Both the position numbers and the translations under genes were made by a program. Below are positions 1 through 15,995 of a stretch of DNA of 64,000 nucleotides, piece after piece. The notes below the pieces were generated by a model that saw nothing but the letters and a program-made list of their open reading frames with translations, was not told the DNA's origin and searched no databases. The DNA comes from Chrysomallon squamiferum (Eukaryota > Mollusca > Gastropoda > Neomphalida > Peltospiridae): positions 12,690,583 to 12,754,582 of the forward strand of contig CM022670.1 of assembly GCA_012295275.1 (NCBI GenBank). Direction: 5' to 3'. Position 1 is the first letter of the stretch; every line of letters starts with the position of its first letter.

Positions 1-130
1 ATATATAAATCCATGCATTATATACATACAACCACACATACAAACATATATAATTATACACATACGTATATAAATCCATGCATTATATACATACAACCAC
101 ACATACATACATATATAATTATACACATAC
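1..130. repeat. 65-bp tandem minisatellite, two copies, cut by window edge
   Basis: The landmark CCATGCATTATATACATAC starts at 11 and again at 76, giving a 65-bp period. The two copies differ at only a few positions (for example ACAAACA versus ACATACA). The first copy starts at the window edge, so the array may continue upstream. It is AT-rich with ATAC-type substructure and carries no coding signal. Confidence 0.85.
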
Positions 131-1066
131 ATATATATATTATTAATGCGTACATACACTTACACACTCAGGTACACAGGTGTTCACAATTACACATTAA
201 TATTCCTAACACATACCAAAATAATAAAAGAAATTCTGAATCGAGAAATGAACTTGACGCAGTGAAAAATATCCCAAAGGAGTCTCCGAGGAGAACTTTG
301 ATACTGAATCTTTCTCTTCTTTACCATAGAAATTAATGCACGATATTGTTGTACTACACTTAAAAAAATCATATTATAATCTGACATTTAAAAAAACAAA
401 GTAATTACTTTCTTCTTCTTCTTTTTTTAAAATCTTTTTTTGATTTTAGATATATTTTAAGAAATTGGACTTCTAAGTACATTTTAATTTCGTTTCTTAA
501 AAATAAAGATAAACTCAAAAGAAAACGTATTTTGTCTAAAGGTCTCGCAAGTACATTTTTTAAATGTTAATGTTTATTTAGTGTCATATATTGATATTTA
601 TGATTCAAATTGCTTATACCACAGCAAGGATTCAGAATTTCATTTTTTTTTTTTTTTTTTTATACGAGTCATATTTAGTCATGTCAACAAATAATACAAA
701 ATAAGCCTCTTTAATTAAACATATTTCATTTATACTTGTTGCACTATTGTTGTTATTTATTCATCAGAAAGATTATGTACTCCACAAACTTTCACCACTT
801 TCCAGTGCAACCCAACAACCAGCCACGTTGAAATGAAGATCATAGCAATTTACGAAAAAAACAAAAATCATAATAAAAAAATAAATAAAATTAATTTGTT
901 TTTAAGAAATGTTCTTTCATCTAATGACAAAAAGAAACGTTTTATCTCTGTCTCTACTTTTTCTTATCTCAGAGTTTTCTACGATTATTTTCATTTACTC
1001 GTTTATCTTTTTTTTTTTCTTTTTAAAAATATTTCTTCTAGCGTTTTATGTCGAACGAATCACTCT
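131..1066. other. AT-rich unique intergenic sequence
   Basis: Nothing recognisable: short accidental open frames, a T-run near 642-661 and a T-rich stretch near 1007-1022. There is no splice-site plus open-frame combination that I would defend. Confidence 0.6.
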
Positions 1067-1247
1067 AGGTAGTCAGTGCAGCAGATTCGTTTTGAAATTG
1101 TACACAACACATGAAAGACACCTTTATCACTCCTGTTCTAAATAACGTCTTTGAATATCTTTTGTATATTCTTTAACAGCAAAAAAATTTATATTTCCAA
1201 ATTCATATATTTTTTTTTTAAGGTTTATCAACGCTTGCTTTATGACG

Positions 1248-1248
<1 letters not shown>

Positions 1249-1279
<31 letters not shown>
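1249..1279. repeat. (ATT)n microsatellite
   Basis: About ten ATT units inside repeat copy A. The equivalent tract in the other copy (24941-24966) is shorter and interrupted, showing length instability after duplication. Confidence 0.9.
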
Positions 1280-1281
<2 letters not shown>

Positions 1282-1365
1282 GTTTTAGTGTTTCATTGAG
1301 ACAATTAGCGGTGAGAATAAACAAAGATCTATTCTATTATACAAAGACAGAGAAAGAGAGCGATA

Positions 1366-2763
<1,398 letters not shown>

Positions 2764-2945
2764 ATACATATATTCATAAACATATATACATATTTTCATA
2801 CATACATATATTCAAACATACATATACATACATACATACATACATACATACATACGTTCATGCATACATACTTTCATACATATATACATATACATATATA
2901 CGTACATTAGAAACGTACATACATTCATATGCATGCAAACACACA
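2764..2945. repeat. Degenerate (ATAC)n microsatellite
   Basis: ATAC/ATAT tetranucleotide array, purest at 2821-2856, with decayed flanks. Confidence 0.9.
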
Positions 2946-4372
<1,427 letters not shown>

Positions 4373-4880
4373 TATGAGCGCTTATAGCTGGATAAAGTGG
4401 GTATTCTCTATTTTTCGTGTACGTGTAACTGCTGCTGTTGATTTTCGTGCGCTTGTAACTGAGTAAATTGGTTATTCCTTGTCGCTGTGTTTATGTTTGT
4501 AAGCTTGGAAGAGCTGCAGGATAATTTATTGGGCGAGAGACAAACCTGCATCTAAACAAACGTGTGTCTCATTAAAAGTCAGCACCGTGGGGAAAACGTC
4601 TACGGCATAGTACGTGTTTGCAATATCGCTGTAAATGACGCAGTGGGAAAACTTCAATTACATTAAACCTATCTTCGTTTAACAAGAACGTGTACCGCCT
4701 CTGATGGTCAGTTTATACTGGTGCAAAACAAAAAGGTGAATTTGGTAGAAAAAAGTTATTTATTTATTACTATTATTTTTTGTTTTAATTATTTCAAGCC
4801 GTGGCGTATATAGTAGAATACTTTAATAGCACTTTTAGTTTATGATATGCAACTTAGAAATACGAAATTGTGTATTCTAT

Positions 4881-4882
<2 letters not shown>
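4373..4882. other. Unique intergenic sequence
   Basis: No feature seen beyond AT-rich complexity. Confidence 0.55.
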
Positions 4883-4976
<94 letters not shown>

Positions 4977-5050
4977 ATCTCTCTCTCTCTGTCTGTCTGT
5001 CTGTCTGTGTCTCTCTCTCTCTCTCTCCCTCTTTTTCTCTCTTCTTTTCT
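4883..5050 (+). repeat. (CT)n array with CTGT variant tail
   Basis: Pure CT to about 4968, then TCTATCT, GTCTGTCTGT and CTCTTTTT variants. A second degenerate copy of the tail phrase (CTTTTTTCTTCTTTTTTCTGCATATCTGT) follows at 5091-5120, echoing 5031-5062. Confidence 0.95.
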
Positions 5051-6680
5051 CTGCATATCTGTAAATGTTTCTTTCTCCATGTATACTCCCCTTTTTTTCT
5101 TCTTTTTTCTGCATATCTGTTAATGTCTACATGTATACTGCTATATGTTTCGTTCTCTGTACGTATTCATCACATGTTTCTTTCTGTCTACTTATAAAAT
5201 TTATACCTTTTTTGAATTTCTTTGGAATGCCACAATAACCAGTTTGAACTTTTACAAATTAATAATCAAAGCTAAAAAGTGTACGTAGCGTGATGTAATT
5301 TCTTCTTGTGCTGTCGGCGAACAGCGTCGAAATTAATATTTTATCACGCATCTGATTTTTAGAGATAAAACAAAATTAAAATGATGACGTTTTCGGAAGA
5401 AAAAATAGTGAGAAAGAAGTAAAAAAATTACGCAGAAAAAAAAAACCAGACGTAAAGATTTTGCAAGAAATGAATTCTTTATGATGTCGACTCGTAGCAT
5501 TTTGTGTTTGATAAAGAAATTTATTTACTATTATTTTTATAACCTCTTTTTAAAAATATTTTGCTTTAAAGGATTTAAAGGATTTTATTTTATTGATTAT
5601 CCGAAGCTGATTAAAACCGGCCTCTTTCGGAAAGACAACAGAGTCATAACAACCAAGGAACGAATTATTTCCCGTTGAAATAATGACTTTTAAATAGCGT
5701 GCGTGAAGCGTAGATTAGAACTGAACATTTTTCTTTTCTTTCTTAGTTTTTCGTCTGATCATTTTGATTACAAACCGAGAATAAATTTGTCAAATTGGTC
5801 TAAACACATATTAGCTCCACGTATTTAAAAAAATAATAATAATAAAGTCCAATGAGTGATGATGTATAAAGAGAAAAAGCAATACTCCAGTGAATTATAA
5901 TCAAAACAAGAAACTGTTGACCATGTCTTTAGCACGCAAACAATTAACCAACCTGTTATCCACCCAAGACACTGTTAGTGTTAGCATGTTAGACGATTAG
6001 TTACAAAGAAAAAAAGTATTCAATGGTCTTTTACATTCTCATTTGATTATTGATAATTTCAGAAACCTACATTTAGTAAAACCAACAACAACAAAAAAGC
6101 TATCATAACCAGCATCCCCATTTATTTCCATATCTTTCAGTAACTGGAAGCGATCCCACTCCTTACACATTATTAAGTTTTTAGACTAGAACCATTTCGG
6201 TGTAAAAACTGGTGCTTTAGTTTTAAATATCATCAGACTCGAAATAACGGATCAGACCGAATCTCGGTGATTACACAAATGGACGAACACAGAGCTGTTC
6301 TGACAGAGATACAAATTGAATTAATTTAGCCAAGCATCGTAATGGCTATGCTTATGTTTCTCGACGAGGAATACAGTTTGCTGCGGCTAATCGCGTAATG
6401 CAAGCAGAATTTACTTTTGAAAAACGTTTAATTTATTGCAGAGTCAGGACGTTTTATGCTAGGCACCTTAATTATTGTTTTCTTTGGAGATTTGTTTTTA
6501 CGTCAGTATCGAATAGCGGTATAAAAAGCCTGAAGCTTAACGGTTGTTTTGATTTCATTTTGTTTTTCTGATACGACAGGGTTTTTATGACTTATTCTAA
6601 CCATGATGCTTTCAACATGGGGATTATTTTTGAAGTTATTTAATGGTTTTTTGTTATTATAATACATTATCGTTATTAAT
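5051..6680. other. AT-rich unique intergenic sequence
   Basis: No gene recognised. The 6300-6480 stretch is less AT-rich and contains TAATCGCGTAATGCAA, homeodomain/POU-like words, but nothing strong enough to call. Confidence 0.55.
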
Positions 6681-6955
6681 GTGTATTTGTTGGGGTTTTT
6701 TTTGTGTTTTTTTTTTTTTTTGTTATTGTTATTGGTGTTGATTTGGGGGTTGTTATTGTCATCATCAGTATCATCATTATTTTTGTTGTTGTTGTTGTTA
6801 TATTCTTCTTGTTATTCTTGCTGCTGTTTTTGTTGTTTTCATCGTCATCATTATCATTGTCCCTGTCGATAATGTTGTATTTTTCTTCTTCTTTTTATTA
6901 TTATTAATATTATTATTATTAGTAGTAGAAGTAGTAGTAATAGTAGTAGTATTTC
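6681..6955 (+). repeat. Degenerate trinucleotide tract (GTT/ATT/AGT)
   Basis: A T-run is followed by GTT and ATC/ATT triplets, then (ATT)n at about 6896-6919 and an (AGT)n-like tract at 6920-6950. Triplet periodicity gives Leu/Val-rich open frames that should not be read as a gene. Confidence 0.85.
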
Positions 6956-7384
6956 TCTTTCGCAAAACTGCAATTATTCTATAAAGACATTATACAATGG
7001 CAGACACATAGAAATACTAACGAATCAACAAATAAACTTTTATTTGCTATCTCCAGTAATATTATATACTATGAATAAACAATACACCGAAAACCACCCA
7101 TCTTACGCTAAAACCGCAACAGGTCAGCCAGAAGTATTAGTACACAACTTTAATAAAAATAAAATATGACATTTCGTCTCGGGTCTACAAAATTTCCTAT
7201 CAAATGTAGACATTTATTCTCTGTGAAAACAGTCTTACTGATTGGATGTGACACTTAAATGAAGAGATGTCCAGTTCGTTATTCTACTTTGTCTACAGCG
7301 GAGGTGTCAGTTTCTGAAATAGAAAACACCATCAATAAATCGAAAGGGATTTCCAGTACAGGTCAATGAGTTCAGTATTTTTAC
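6956..7384. other. Unique intergenic sequence
   Basis: No feature seen. Confidence 0.55.
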
Positions 7385-7399
7385 ATCTTCTTCTTCTTT

Positions 7400-7431
<32 letters not shown>

Positions 7432-7500
7432 TTTCTTCTTCTTCTTCCTCTTCTTCTTCTTTTTCTTCTTCTTCTTCTTATTATTATAATAAATACTATG
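7385..7500 (+). repeat. (CTT)n trinucleotide array with CCT and TTT variants
   Basis: About 95 bp of pyrimidine-only triplets ending in (ATT)n. Decayed ACT/GCT triplets continue to about 7690, producing a period-three signal without coding content. Confidence 0.9.
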
Positions 7501-7912
7501 CTTTTTATCCTAGTACTACTACATCTGATATTAATTACTACTGCAACTTCTGTTACTGCTGCTGTCACTTCTATATTTATTATTTTTACTATATTACTAC
7601 AAGTTCTTTTTTTTTACTACTATACTTTTACCACCATAGCTACTACGGTAGCTATTCCTCATGTTTATGTTAATACCAATACTAACATTATTTATACATG
7701 GTCTTAATATGTAATGTTTTTATTTTTGTTGTTGCTGTTTTTCTTTAGTCATTTTCAGGATTCTTTAATATAGAAGCTATTGAAAAATATATATCTTATA
7801 GTGAAAAACAAAATGCAGAGGGAGAGGGAAAAGGTAGACAAAATCAAATAAACTGCTCTGAAATGTGAACTCTGAAGATCAGTGGCAGTTAATTTTATAA
7901 ATGTAAGTAATG

Positions 7913-8050
<138 letters not shown>

Positions 8051-8326
8051 GCCAGTAATTCGGAATCTCTTTCTGTGTATTGATTAAAGCGTTATATCTG
8101 ATATTCTAATACCTGTATCTTGAACTATCTGTAACTGATCAAGCATAGGAAACCTTATTGTCGGTTTCTAATAAACCAAAAAGTATAATGTAAAAAAAAA
8201 AAGTAATAATAATAATAATAAAATAAAATTATAAGTTACTGGCTTTTCTTATTTCTTTGTCTTTTTTTAAATTTGGTTCATATATTTTAATCAGTTTCAT
8301 GAAAAATGATAATACTAAAAAATAAA

Positions 8327-8372
<46 letters not shown>

Positions 8373-8468
8373 TAATAATAATCTCCATATCTAACGCTAA
8401 ATCATATAACGGTTTTCTGCTCTCCGATGTCAAACGGGCCACCGCTAACGAAGAACGTGCCGCATCAT
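8051..8468. repeat. AT-rich sequence with (AAAT)n/(AAT)n array
   Basis: (AAT)n at 8204-8220, then (AAAT)n followed by (AAT)n at about 8320-8382. The rest is unremarkable. Confidence 0.8.
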
Positions 8469-8483
8469 GGCGCCCTCTGGTGT
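8469..8483 (-). promoter_or_regulatory. CTCF-like binding motif
   Basis: The plus strand reads GGCGCCCTCTGGTGT, so the minus strand reads ACACCAGAGGGCGCC. This matches the CTCF core CCASYAGRKGGCRS at every position except the first. It sits in a locally GC-richer patch (8420-8580) within very AT-rich DNA. CTCF is widely conserved in bilaterians; whether this site is occupied is inference. Confidence 0.4.
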
Positions 8484-9112
8484 TTGATTTATAGAGCAGA
8501 AGGGAAGTAAAATCGAGATTAAGAAAGACGTGATAGATTGGGTGTGAGGTTTAATTACTCCCTCGGACGGCAATCAGCGAAGAATTGTTAGAACGGGACA
8601 CGAATGATACATGAAAAAATATATCTTCCTAACCTCGAGTCGCTTTATTATTCGTTTTTTTTTTTTTTTTTTTTCTTCTTGTTTTTTTTATGTCACTCGT
8701 TACGACCTAGGAATAAGTTAGAATACCGCATTGATTCAGAGAAATGTTCCGTGAAAAGAAGCAATAAAAAAAAAAGCAGCAAATCCAGTAGCTAGCACAA
8801 TAATTCAGTGACCAGTTTCCAAGGCTCGAACATAAAAGCGATTCCCGCTGCAGAATTTTGAATCATTTTGCGGCTGTTTGTTGCAAATTTGAATCGATCT
8901 AATTATTGCAAGCTTCAATGAGCATTATTTTACTAGCTGCCAGCTTACTGAGATCAAGTGAATATTTAAATTTTGTAAATACGTTATTTAACGAAGTGGT
9001 AAATAAATGAAAAAAAGAAAAAACGTTTCTAACTTATATACAGCATATCAAAAACAGCATCTTAAACTGAGAAAAGAAATCTTAATATACATGTAATGTA
9101 TATATTTGTGTA
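8484..9112. other. Unique intergenic sequence
   Basis: Contains a T-run (8656-8674). No gene recognised. Confidence 0.55.
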
Positions 9113-9247
9113 CGTATGTGTATGTATGTATGTGTGTATGTATGTATGTATGTATGTATGTATGTATGTATGTATGTATGTATGTATGTATGTATGTAGG
9201 TATGTATGCATGTATGCCTGTATATATGTATGTGTGTGTGTGTGTAT
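9113..9247 (+). repeat. (GTAT)n microsatellite
   Basis: About 135 bp of GTAT/GTGT tetranucleotides, purest at 9136-9197; Tyr-Val-Cys-Met and Thr-Tyr-Ile-His open frames come from it on either strand. Confidence 0.95.
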
Positions 9248-12002
9248 GCATGAATGTATATTGTCCGCCCCATTCTTGAAATAACATTAACAACACCTTA
9301 AGCAGACATAGTTTCGCGACAGTCTTCTTTTGATATAAGACATTTTACTAAAAGGGAATGTTATATGTATATTTACTTCCTGTCTATTGAAAGGTTTGTC
9401 TATTACTGCTGCTAATCGATAAAAACAGGCAAAGATCTTGTAACAGCATATTTCCACTCTCACATCGTTGCATCAGTAACATGAAGGTAATTAAAGGAAT
9501 GTTAATACAACAATACTCACACAAATCACATACGTATACATACACATACATATATATACACACGCATGCACACATACACACATATACACAGACAAATAAA
9601 TATATTCAGACACCGTAATACAAGAACACATTCACTGGAATCAGTTTAAGATTACATATTTTTCGATAGCGTGTAGCTGTTGAGTGAAAAACACTTCAAC
9701 TCAAACTGAGCATTAATACTTTAACAGCAATATTATCAGAGGACGCTAACATGCGATAATCACATAAATTATGTATCTACTCTCCTTTACTTTAATTAGA
9801 ATGCTAATTGTACGAGTGACCCATTTTATTATGTGGAAGTTGACCTTACGTTTTCCTTTATTCACATTCACTGATCCCCATGTATAATCTTTATTAGATC
9901 ACACGCTTGTGGAGCAACAGTTTGCAAGCTCAGTTCTCCTTTGTGCTAAGTTGGTCTGTTTTCTGTTCCAGTGTTTAATGTTTGGTACATAATGATCTAT
10001 TTTCCCGGTCTTTACTTGTTAGCTGAATCAATAGTAATAAATAATCTACAACAGTCTCTCTTCTAATTATTTAATTATCTAACATACTACATCGAATAGG
10101 ACAGATAACCCGGGCTCATAGAAAACATGATCAGGACAGATGTGTCTGAACTTCTGGCGAATTTAAACATTTTAAATGATTGATGAAATCGTGAATCGAC
10201 GACAGTTCACTAGAATTCATTCATTTATTTATTCGTTCATTTGTTCTTTCTTTAATTAGAATTAGAATTTATATTCAGAATTTAAAAAAAAGGAATAACA
10301 ATTTGATAGTTTATAAACAAACACACATTCACACAGACTCATACGTAAATGTATTTTTATGATGTATATTAGATATAGTTTTAATTTATGTTTTATTTAT
10401 AAATTAATTTTTATATATATATTTTTTAGTTTCTTTATTCATTTAAAAAAAAAAAAAAAATTCTATATTCTAATAGGTGAAGTTATTGCAGTTATTGATG
10501 TTAATTTTATCGATGTTTCTGATATTGGTGATCCTTCCGTCGTTGCAGCAGTAATTGAATCAAGTGCCTGCACTGCTGAAATGCCGTTTTAAAATTATAG
10601 AATATTTTGATGAATCTGCTTTTTCAGAATCCATACACTGCGAAGATTATTGAATATTTCTATATAAAGTGTAGGCAAATCTGTGTTCACACTAAACAAC
10701 TTGTTGAATACAAAATGGAGCATATGTACATATATATATATATATACAGATATATTATTCTTTTCTTTTTTCTTTTTTTTTATGTTACAACCGTCCTCCA
10801 AGCCAGTCAGATAAAATTATATGATTTTGCAAATAGAAGGAAATACATTCGACGGTGTCATAAGGCACACATACTAATTTCAGCATATTACAGCAAATTG
10901 CTTCTTTGTTCCAATTTATAAAAAGAAGATCAGTGTAAAATTGTTTTGTATTAATGAATATCATACGATTTGTTCTCGCACTGATAATCTTTTTAAACAA
11001 TGTTTTCGGTCTGAAGCACTTAGAGGACTTAACAGTAACAGAAAATATACTTTAGTGAACCACTCACTGAATACCAGCAAGGGATACAGTAAGATTAGAT
11101 CGTAGGCTAAACACGTAAGCTGAGAACGTCGGTTTACAAGTGTGACGTGATTCGTAACACGTGATTAATGACGTTAAAGTTTACGTACTCCCACTGCATG
11201 ACGTGTCCGTGTGAAGACAAGAATGAGCGTCAGTGAAGGACTTTGTCTTGTGATACGCAACTAAAATCGTGATGATTTTGCAGCCTTCGCAGCACGATTT
11301 AACCCTGCGCCTCAAATCGTCACAGCAGGACGCATAGTGTGAAAGATGCTTAAGGGAATGAAGCTGGAATATGTTCAATAAATCATCGTTTATTACCTAT
11401 GTCATTTCGCAGACGTTAAATCAATACACTGCACCAACACGTCCAGAGTCTCTTCATTAAAATGGGAAGTTTTCAAAGTATCTGGTTTAATCAGGTTAAC
11501 TTCGGGTTAATTTACAATTCTCTTAGCAACCATGTCCGAAATTTGATATTCTCTTTAACTAAAATTAGTCCGAAATAAGAAATCTTGTTTGATGATTGGT
11601 AGAAATGCCTTGCTATGTTTAATTTAAAATATAACCGAATTTACTGCTGAGTTAATTCAGTTATATCAATTCAACTATTATTTACACATCAGTCAATCTC
11701 AGATTTTTTTTTTTTACATACGCATATATCGGTATATGAATTAACTACTGAAACATAATATCAATACAGATCACGTGTACATCCAAAGAGAGAAAAAGGC
11801 AAAGTTGACGAGAATTCGTTGATCAAATTGTCATCGAGCAAACCATCGTAATTCACAAAAGATGACATGGATAAAATACTTTTTTTGTCTTCAAAACAAA
11901 GAAAAAATAATTTTAAAAATGTAAAACAGTTTTAAATCCAGTAAACATTTGACTCAAACCGCATTTACTGTCTGCACATGCCACTCAAAAAGAATTTGAA
12001 AG
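9248..12002. other. Unique AT-rich intergenic sequence
   Basis: Includes a CA/TA-rich tract at 9526-9590, an A-run at 10444-10460 and an (AT)n tract at 10729-10746. The 11100-11380 patch is richer in CpG and is listed separately. No gene recognised. Confidence 0.55.
11286..11330. other. Imperfect hairpin in a CpG-containing patch
   Basis: GCAGCACGATTT (11289-11300) and AAATCGTCACAGC (11314-11326) form an imperfect stem with a 13-base loop. AAATCGTGATGATTTTG just upstream is a further variant. Repeated AATCGT words beside GTGTGAAAG resemble the subterminal sequence of some Harbinger/hAT-type non-autonomous elements, but no outer terminal inverted repeat or target duplication was found. Confidence 0.3.
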
Positions 12003-12125
12003 CAATATATACATACATATACATATACATACATGCATCTATACATACATAATACACGCACAGATGTACACTCACAAATTCATACATATAGACACACATA
12101 TACATACGTACGTGCATGCATACAA
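12003..12125. repeat. Degenerate (ATAC)n tract
   Basis: ATAC/ACAT tetranucleotides with CACA variants. Confidence 0.85.
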
Positions 12126-12269
12126 ATATTATTCGTATCCATATTAATGTATTAAATTATGGGATAAGCCAACGATAATCTAAAGTGCTAACCAAAAACA
12201 AGCTAAGTTTAATCTAGTACCAGTTGGCTATTGGCTGAACTTTCGCTTTCGATATTGGCGAGTTTCCAG

Positions 12270-12331
12270 AAAGACAAAAGAAAAGAAAAGAAAAGAAAAA
12301 TAGAAAACCAAAAAGAAAAAGAAAAAAAAAA
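12270..12331. repeat. (AAAAG)n purine tract
   Basis: AAAAG pentanucleotides decaying into A-rich purine sequence. Confidence 0.85.
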
Positions 12332-12446
12332 CATCCTGTTTGAGAACTCCTCTAAATTATGTCTTAATAATTGATGAGCGTTTGATTTGAAATCAGCCGG
12401 TCAGATAATCAAGCCAAGAAAGCCTGCAGATATTGCACATTGTCCA

Positions 12447-12467
12447 TGACGTCTCTGACGTCATTGG
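12447..12467 (+). promoter_or_regulatory. Double CRE with adjoining inverted CCAAT
   Basis: TGACGTCT (12447-12454) is followed one base later by the perfect palindromic CRE TGACGTCA (12456-12463), which overlaps ATTGG, an inverted CCAAT box, to read TGACGTCATTGG. It lies in a CpG-containing high-complexity patch (12430-12660) that stands out from its AT-rich flanks. CREB/ATF with NF-Y composite sites are known in promoters; function here is inference, since no transcript is visible. Confidence 0.4.
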
Positions 12468-13242
12468 GACTCGGAGTTGTAGCTGTTACCGCGGTGTCTT
12501 GATTAGCAGAACGACCTTGGTGGAAGATCATTAGATTCATGACAGATGCGAATGTCATTTCCACACACACCAGAAGCGCCAGGCGCGAACTGGCTGACGG
12601 GAAGAGTTACGAAATCAGCTGTCGCCCAGCAGCCGATTTCACTTTTATTGGCTTCTGACATTTTGTTGAGCACGTAATGCGAGAAATCTTAAATCAGAAT
12701 AAAAATTGGTTGCGTTAATAACTCGACACCGTCTGCGGCACTGTCAAACCATCTGAATTTGTAAAATGAGAATTGTATTAAATTAACACGTAAAATAATA
12801 ATAATAATAATAACGACAAAACAAAACAAAACAAAAAAAAAAAAAAAACAAAGAAAGAAAAGAAAAATTCAATTATAATAAACTAAATTTAAAAAAATGT
12901 AATGGTTGAGGATCAGTTAAAGAAGAGAACCAAGATAACAAAAACCATGAAACAACAATACATACATAATGTGATATGTATGAAAAACACAAAAAAAGTC
13001 ATAACTAATATTTTAAATGCAATCATCGACACAAACTGTAATTATATGACTATCAACAGTGTTAAATATATTCACTAGTATCGGATTATTTTGAATTAAA
13101 GACAAAAAACTAAATAAAATTTACCAAATAATTGAACATTTTATAACTAGTTAAATATAATTATAATTACTGCAATTCTGATTCCTGCATGCTTAGAATC
13201 AATCAAACCTTTACTTTAACAACAGTATATAACTGAAGTGAG
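12468..13242. other. Unique intergenic sequence
   Basis: The first 190 bp continue the higher-complexity patch. An (AAT)n plus A-rich tract occupies about 12795-12865. No gene recognised. Confidence 0.5.
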
Positions 13243-13332
13243 ACAGGGAAATAAAAATCACTATACCAACTTTTATAAATGACTAACACAGGGAAATAAA
13301 AATCACTATACCAACTTTTATAAATGACTAAC
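13243..13332. repeat. Perfect 45-bp tandem duplication
   Basis: 13243-13287 and 13288-13332 are identical on direct reading; each begins ACAGGGAAATAAAAATCACT and ends AAATGACTAAC. Absence of differences suggests a recent event, or an assembly duplication. Confidence 0.95.
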
Positions 13333-14142
13333 ACAGAAACCTGTTGACACTGTCTGGGACATTAAACCTCGGTGTAAAGTTGTTTCATTGTTGGCTGAAG
13401 CGATAAATTGAAATATGATGGGTTATTTCCAACATATTTTCTACAGATTAATCTAGAATGAAGTGTTTGCACGAATTCATGAACAACGGACATGACTCAC
13501 ATTTTTACCCATTTTGGGTTGATTGTGAATTTAGGTACACAACTAATGCATTACTTCACTAAAGTTTTTAAAATTTTGATTTCTTAAATTCTCGAACGTC
13601 CATGATTTGCGTGGACGTACTAATCTTTTAGATTTATAAATAATAGAATACAACTTTGTAGTTTAGAGTTCAGAGGTTTTCATTTCCAATTTTTCTATTG
13701 TTATTGGCTTGGTTTATACTGTTGACAAAAAAAACAACAAAAAACTTGAGTTCAAATACACAAGAGACATGACCTGTAGAAAAATATTTACGAATAATGA
13801 TCGATTCCAAGTTTGTTCATTCCCTTCAGAGTACACTTAAATTGAATCATTTGTTTTCAATAATACTTTAGCCTAAAAATCATGGCTTTCCAAGGAGCAG
13901 TAATTGTTTACAACTACCTAAAAACATTTGAGAATGTTAGAAAGAATTAAATCCTGCTCGATTTTGAACTGCTGTTAGGAAAATAGAGTTCAGTTTTGAT
14001 TGAGATTTTCAGTGATACTAAGTGCCTGCAGAACCTACAGAAAGATGAATGAATGTTCTTATGAATAGTTGCATAACATTTCCAGATACATTTTAATATC
14101 AACGGTTTGGTCCGTTTTATTTTAAATATTTGGGATTATTTT

Positions 14143-14174
<32 letters not shown>

Positions 14175-15995
14175 ATTTTATTTTTGGTTTTTTGTTTTTG
14201 TTGATTGTTTTTTCAAATATTTTTTATTTTTGTTGTTGTTGTTGTTGTTGTGTCTTATTCTTCATCTTGCTATCGTTATCATACAGACAAATATAGGTAC
14301 TTTCACACAACCCTACTACTAACAGTGTTAAACTGCATCCTAATTTCTTGTGGAAAAAGTAGTTAAGCTGTAACTGAACTGGCCACGCAAATGAGACATC
14401 CTCATCTCTATGCCGTCGGCATAGTAGTTATCGTCATTGTCATTAAAGTCTTCGTCATTGTCATTGACGTCATCATCATTGCTGACATTAACATTATCTT
14501 CAACAACACCTTCATAGTATGAGTGAAATTTTCCTTTTATCTTTTTTTAATAGAAGAAAACTTAACGAAGTAAATACAGTCAAATTGCAACTTTCTGCAC
14601 TGTATACTAACTTCGTTTGTTTGCCTATTAGCCTTAATGGTAAACACTTTTAAACGACTTCGGCTCCGAAATTATCCAATTGTTCGTAACGTCGATAGTC
14701 AAGTTATTTGTTTTACTGTTCGACGCGGTTTTTAAATTGGTTGAAATCACCGAATGTTCTAGATTACCGTATCCATTGCTTGTTAGGAACTCGACAGACA
14801 ATTTCAGAAAAGCTTTAGATCCGGAAAATTTCAGTGTTATCGCCGGTGTGCTATTTGTTTTCAGACTGTTAAATAATTAGTGAGGACATTTAAGTTTTAT
14901 ATGGTGTATAATTATGTTTCAGGGATTACAAAACGATCTATTTTTAATATTATAATATTTATCTATTACTTAGTTGCAGATTACGAAAATGCATCTTTTT
15001 TTTTTGACTGCTTACTGAGTAGGCTTAAGTTGACTAACTAGAAATGAATTTTTGTATTTATTATCTTTTTTTCAGTAGTATTACTGAGGTAACATGCTGT
15101 TATATAATACAGAGAAAGTTTATGACCTTGACGCAGTGATAGTAACAGAAAGATTATTGCAACATATGGATTTTCCAACAGTACGGCCAGTATTATAAGG
15201 AGTTTGGTACGGAAAACAGTCCCGTAGACGCGTTGAAGAATGTTATTGGAGTCTTCCGTGATTTTTATGCCGAATCTGCAGTGATGTTCATTTATTATTT
15301 ATTTATTTAAGATTAAATATAAACAAACAAATAAACAAACAAACAAACAAATATATATATATATCTATATATATATATACGTAATGAATGATTGCTGATC
15401 CTGTTCATTATGTCATCGTTTGTTGTTTTTGTTTTATGCTTTATCTCATTTTCGTTTTTTCTTATTTTCTTCTTGCTGTCTGGGTTATTGAAATGAATAA
15501 TAAATAACAAAAAGAAATAGAAGAAACACCTCGATAAAGATCGCACAGAACATATCTAACTCTAAAATGTCAAAGTCATGAGAGGATAACTCGTCATTAT
15601 ATTAGTTTCATATGCTTCATTAACTCTAACTTTTTTTTTCGCCAGCTATAACAAAAATAAACGTTATTGAAAGGGAAATAATTACGTAAAAGTCTAGAGT
15701 AATTACGTAAAGAGATTCGACATTTATTTCATCTGTTTATGGCGGTTTTATAGACTGTTAGATTCCATGTAAAATAGCATAAAATAATAAAGATTTCGAA
15801 ATTCATTTGTGTATTAACCGTTACAGAAGAACAGGCGAAGCGAAGCCGAGAAGTAAAGCTTTGTATTCATTGTCTTTGAACCAGTCAGCTATTACTAGTG
15901 GTTTGTCTACTAAATTGGATCTGATCTTCTGTTTCTGAAAAAAAAAAAATCGTTTAAAATGTATGCACAAAAGAGTAGAATATTTTATTTTTTTT

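Noticed and set aside
9113-9247. Direct-repeat array checked as a possible CRISPR
   Set aside because: Pure tetranucleotide microsatellite without unique spacers; the genome is eukaryotic.
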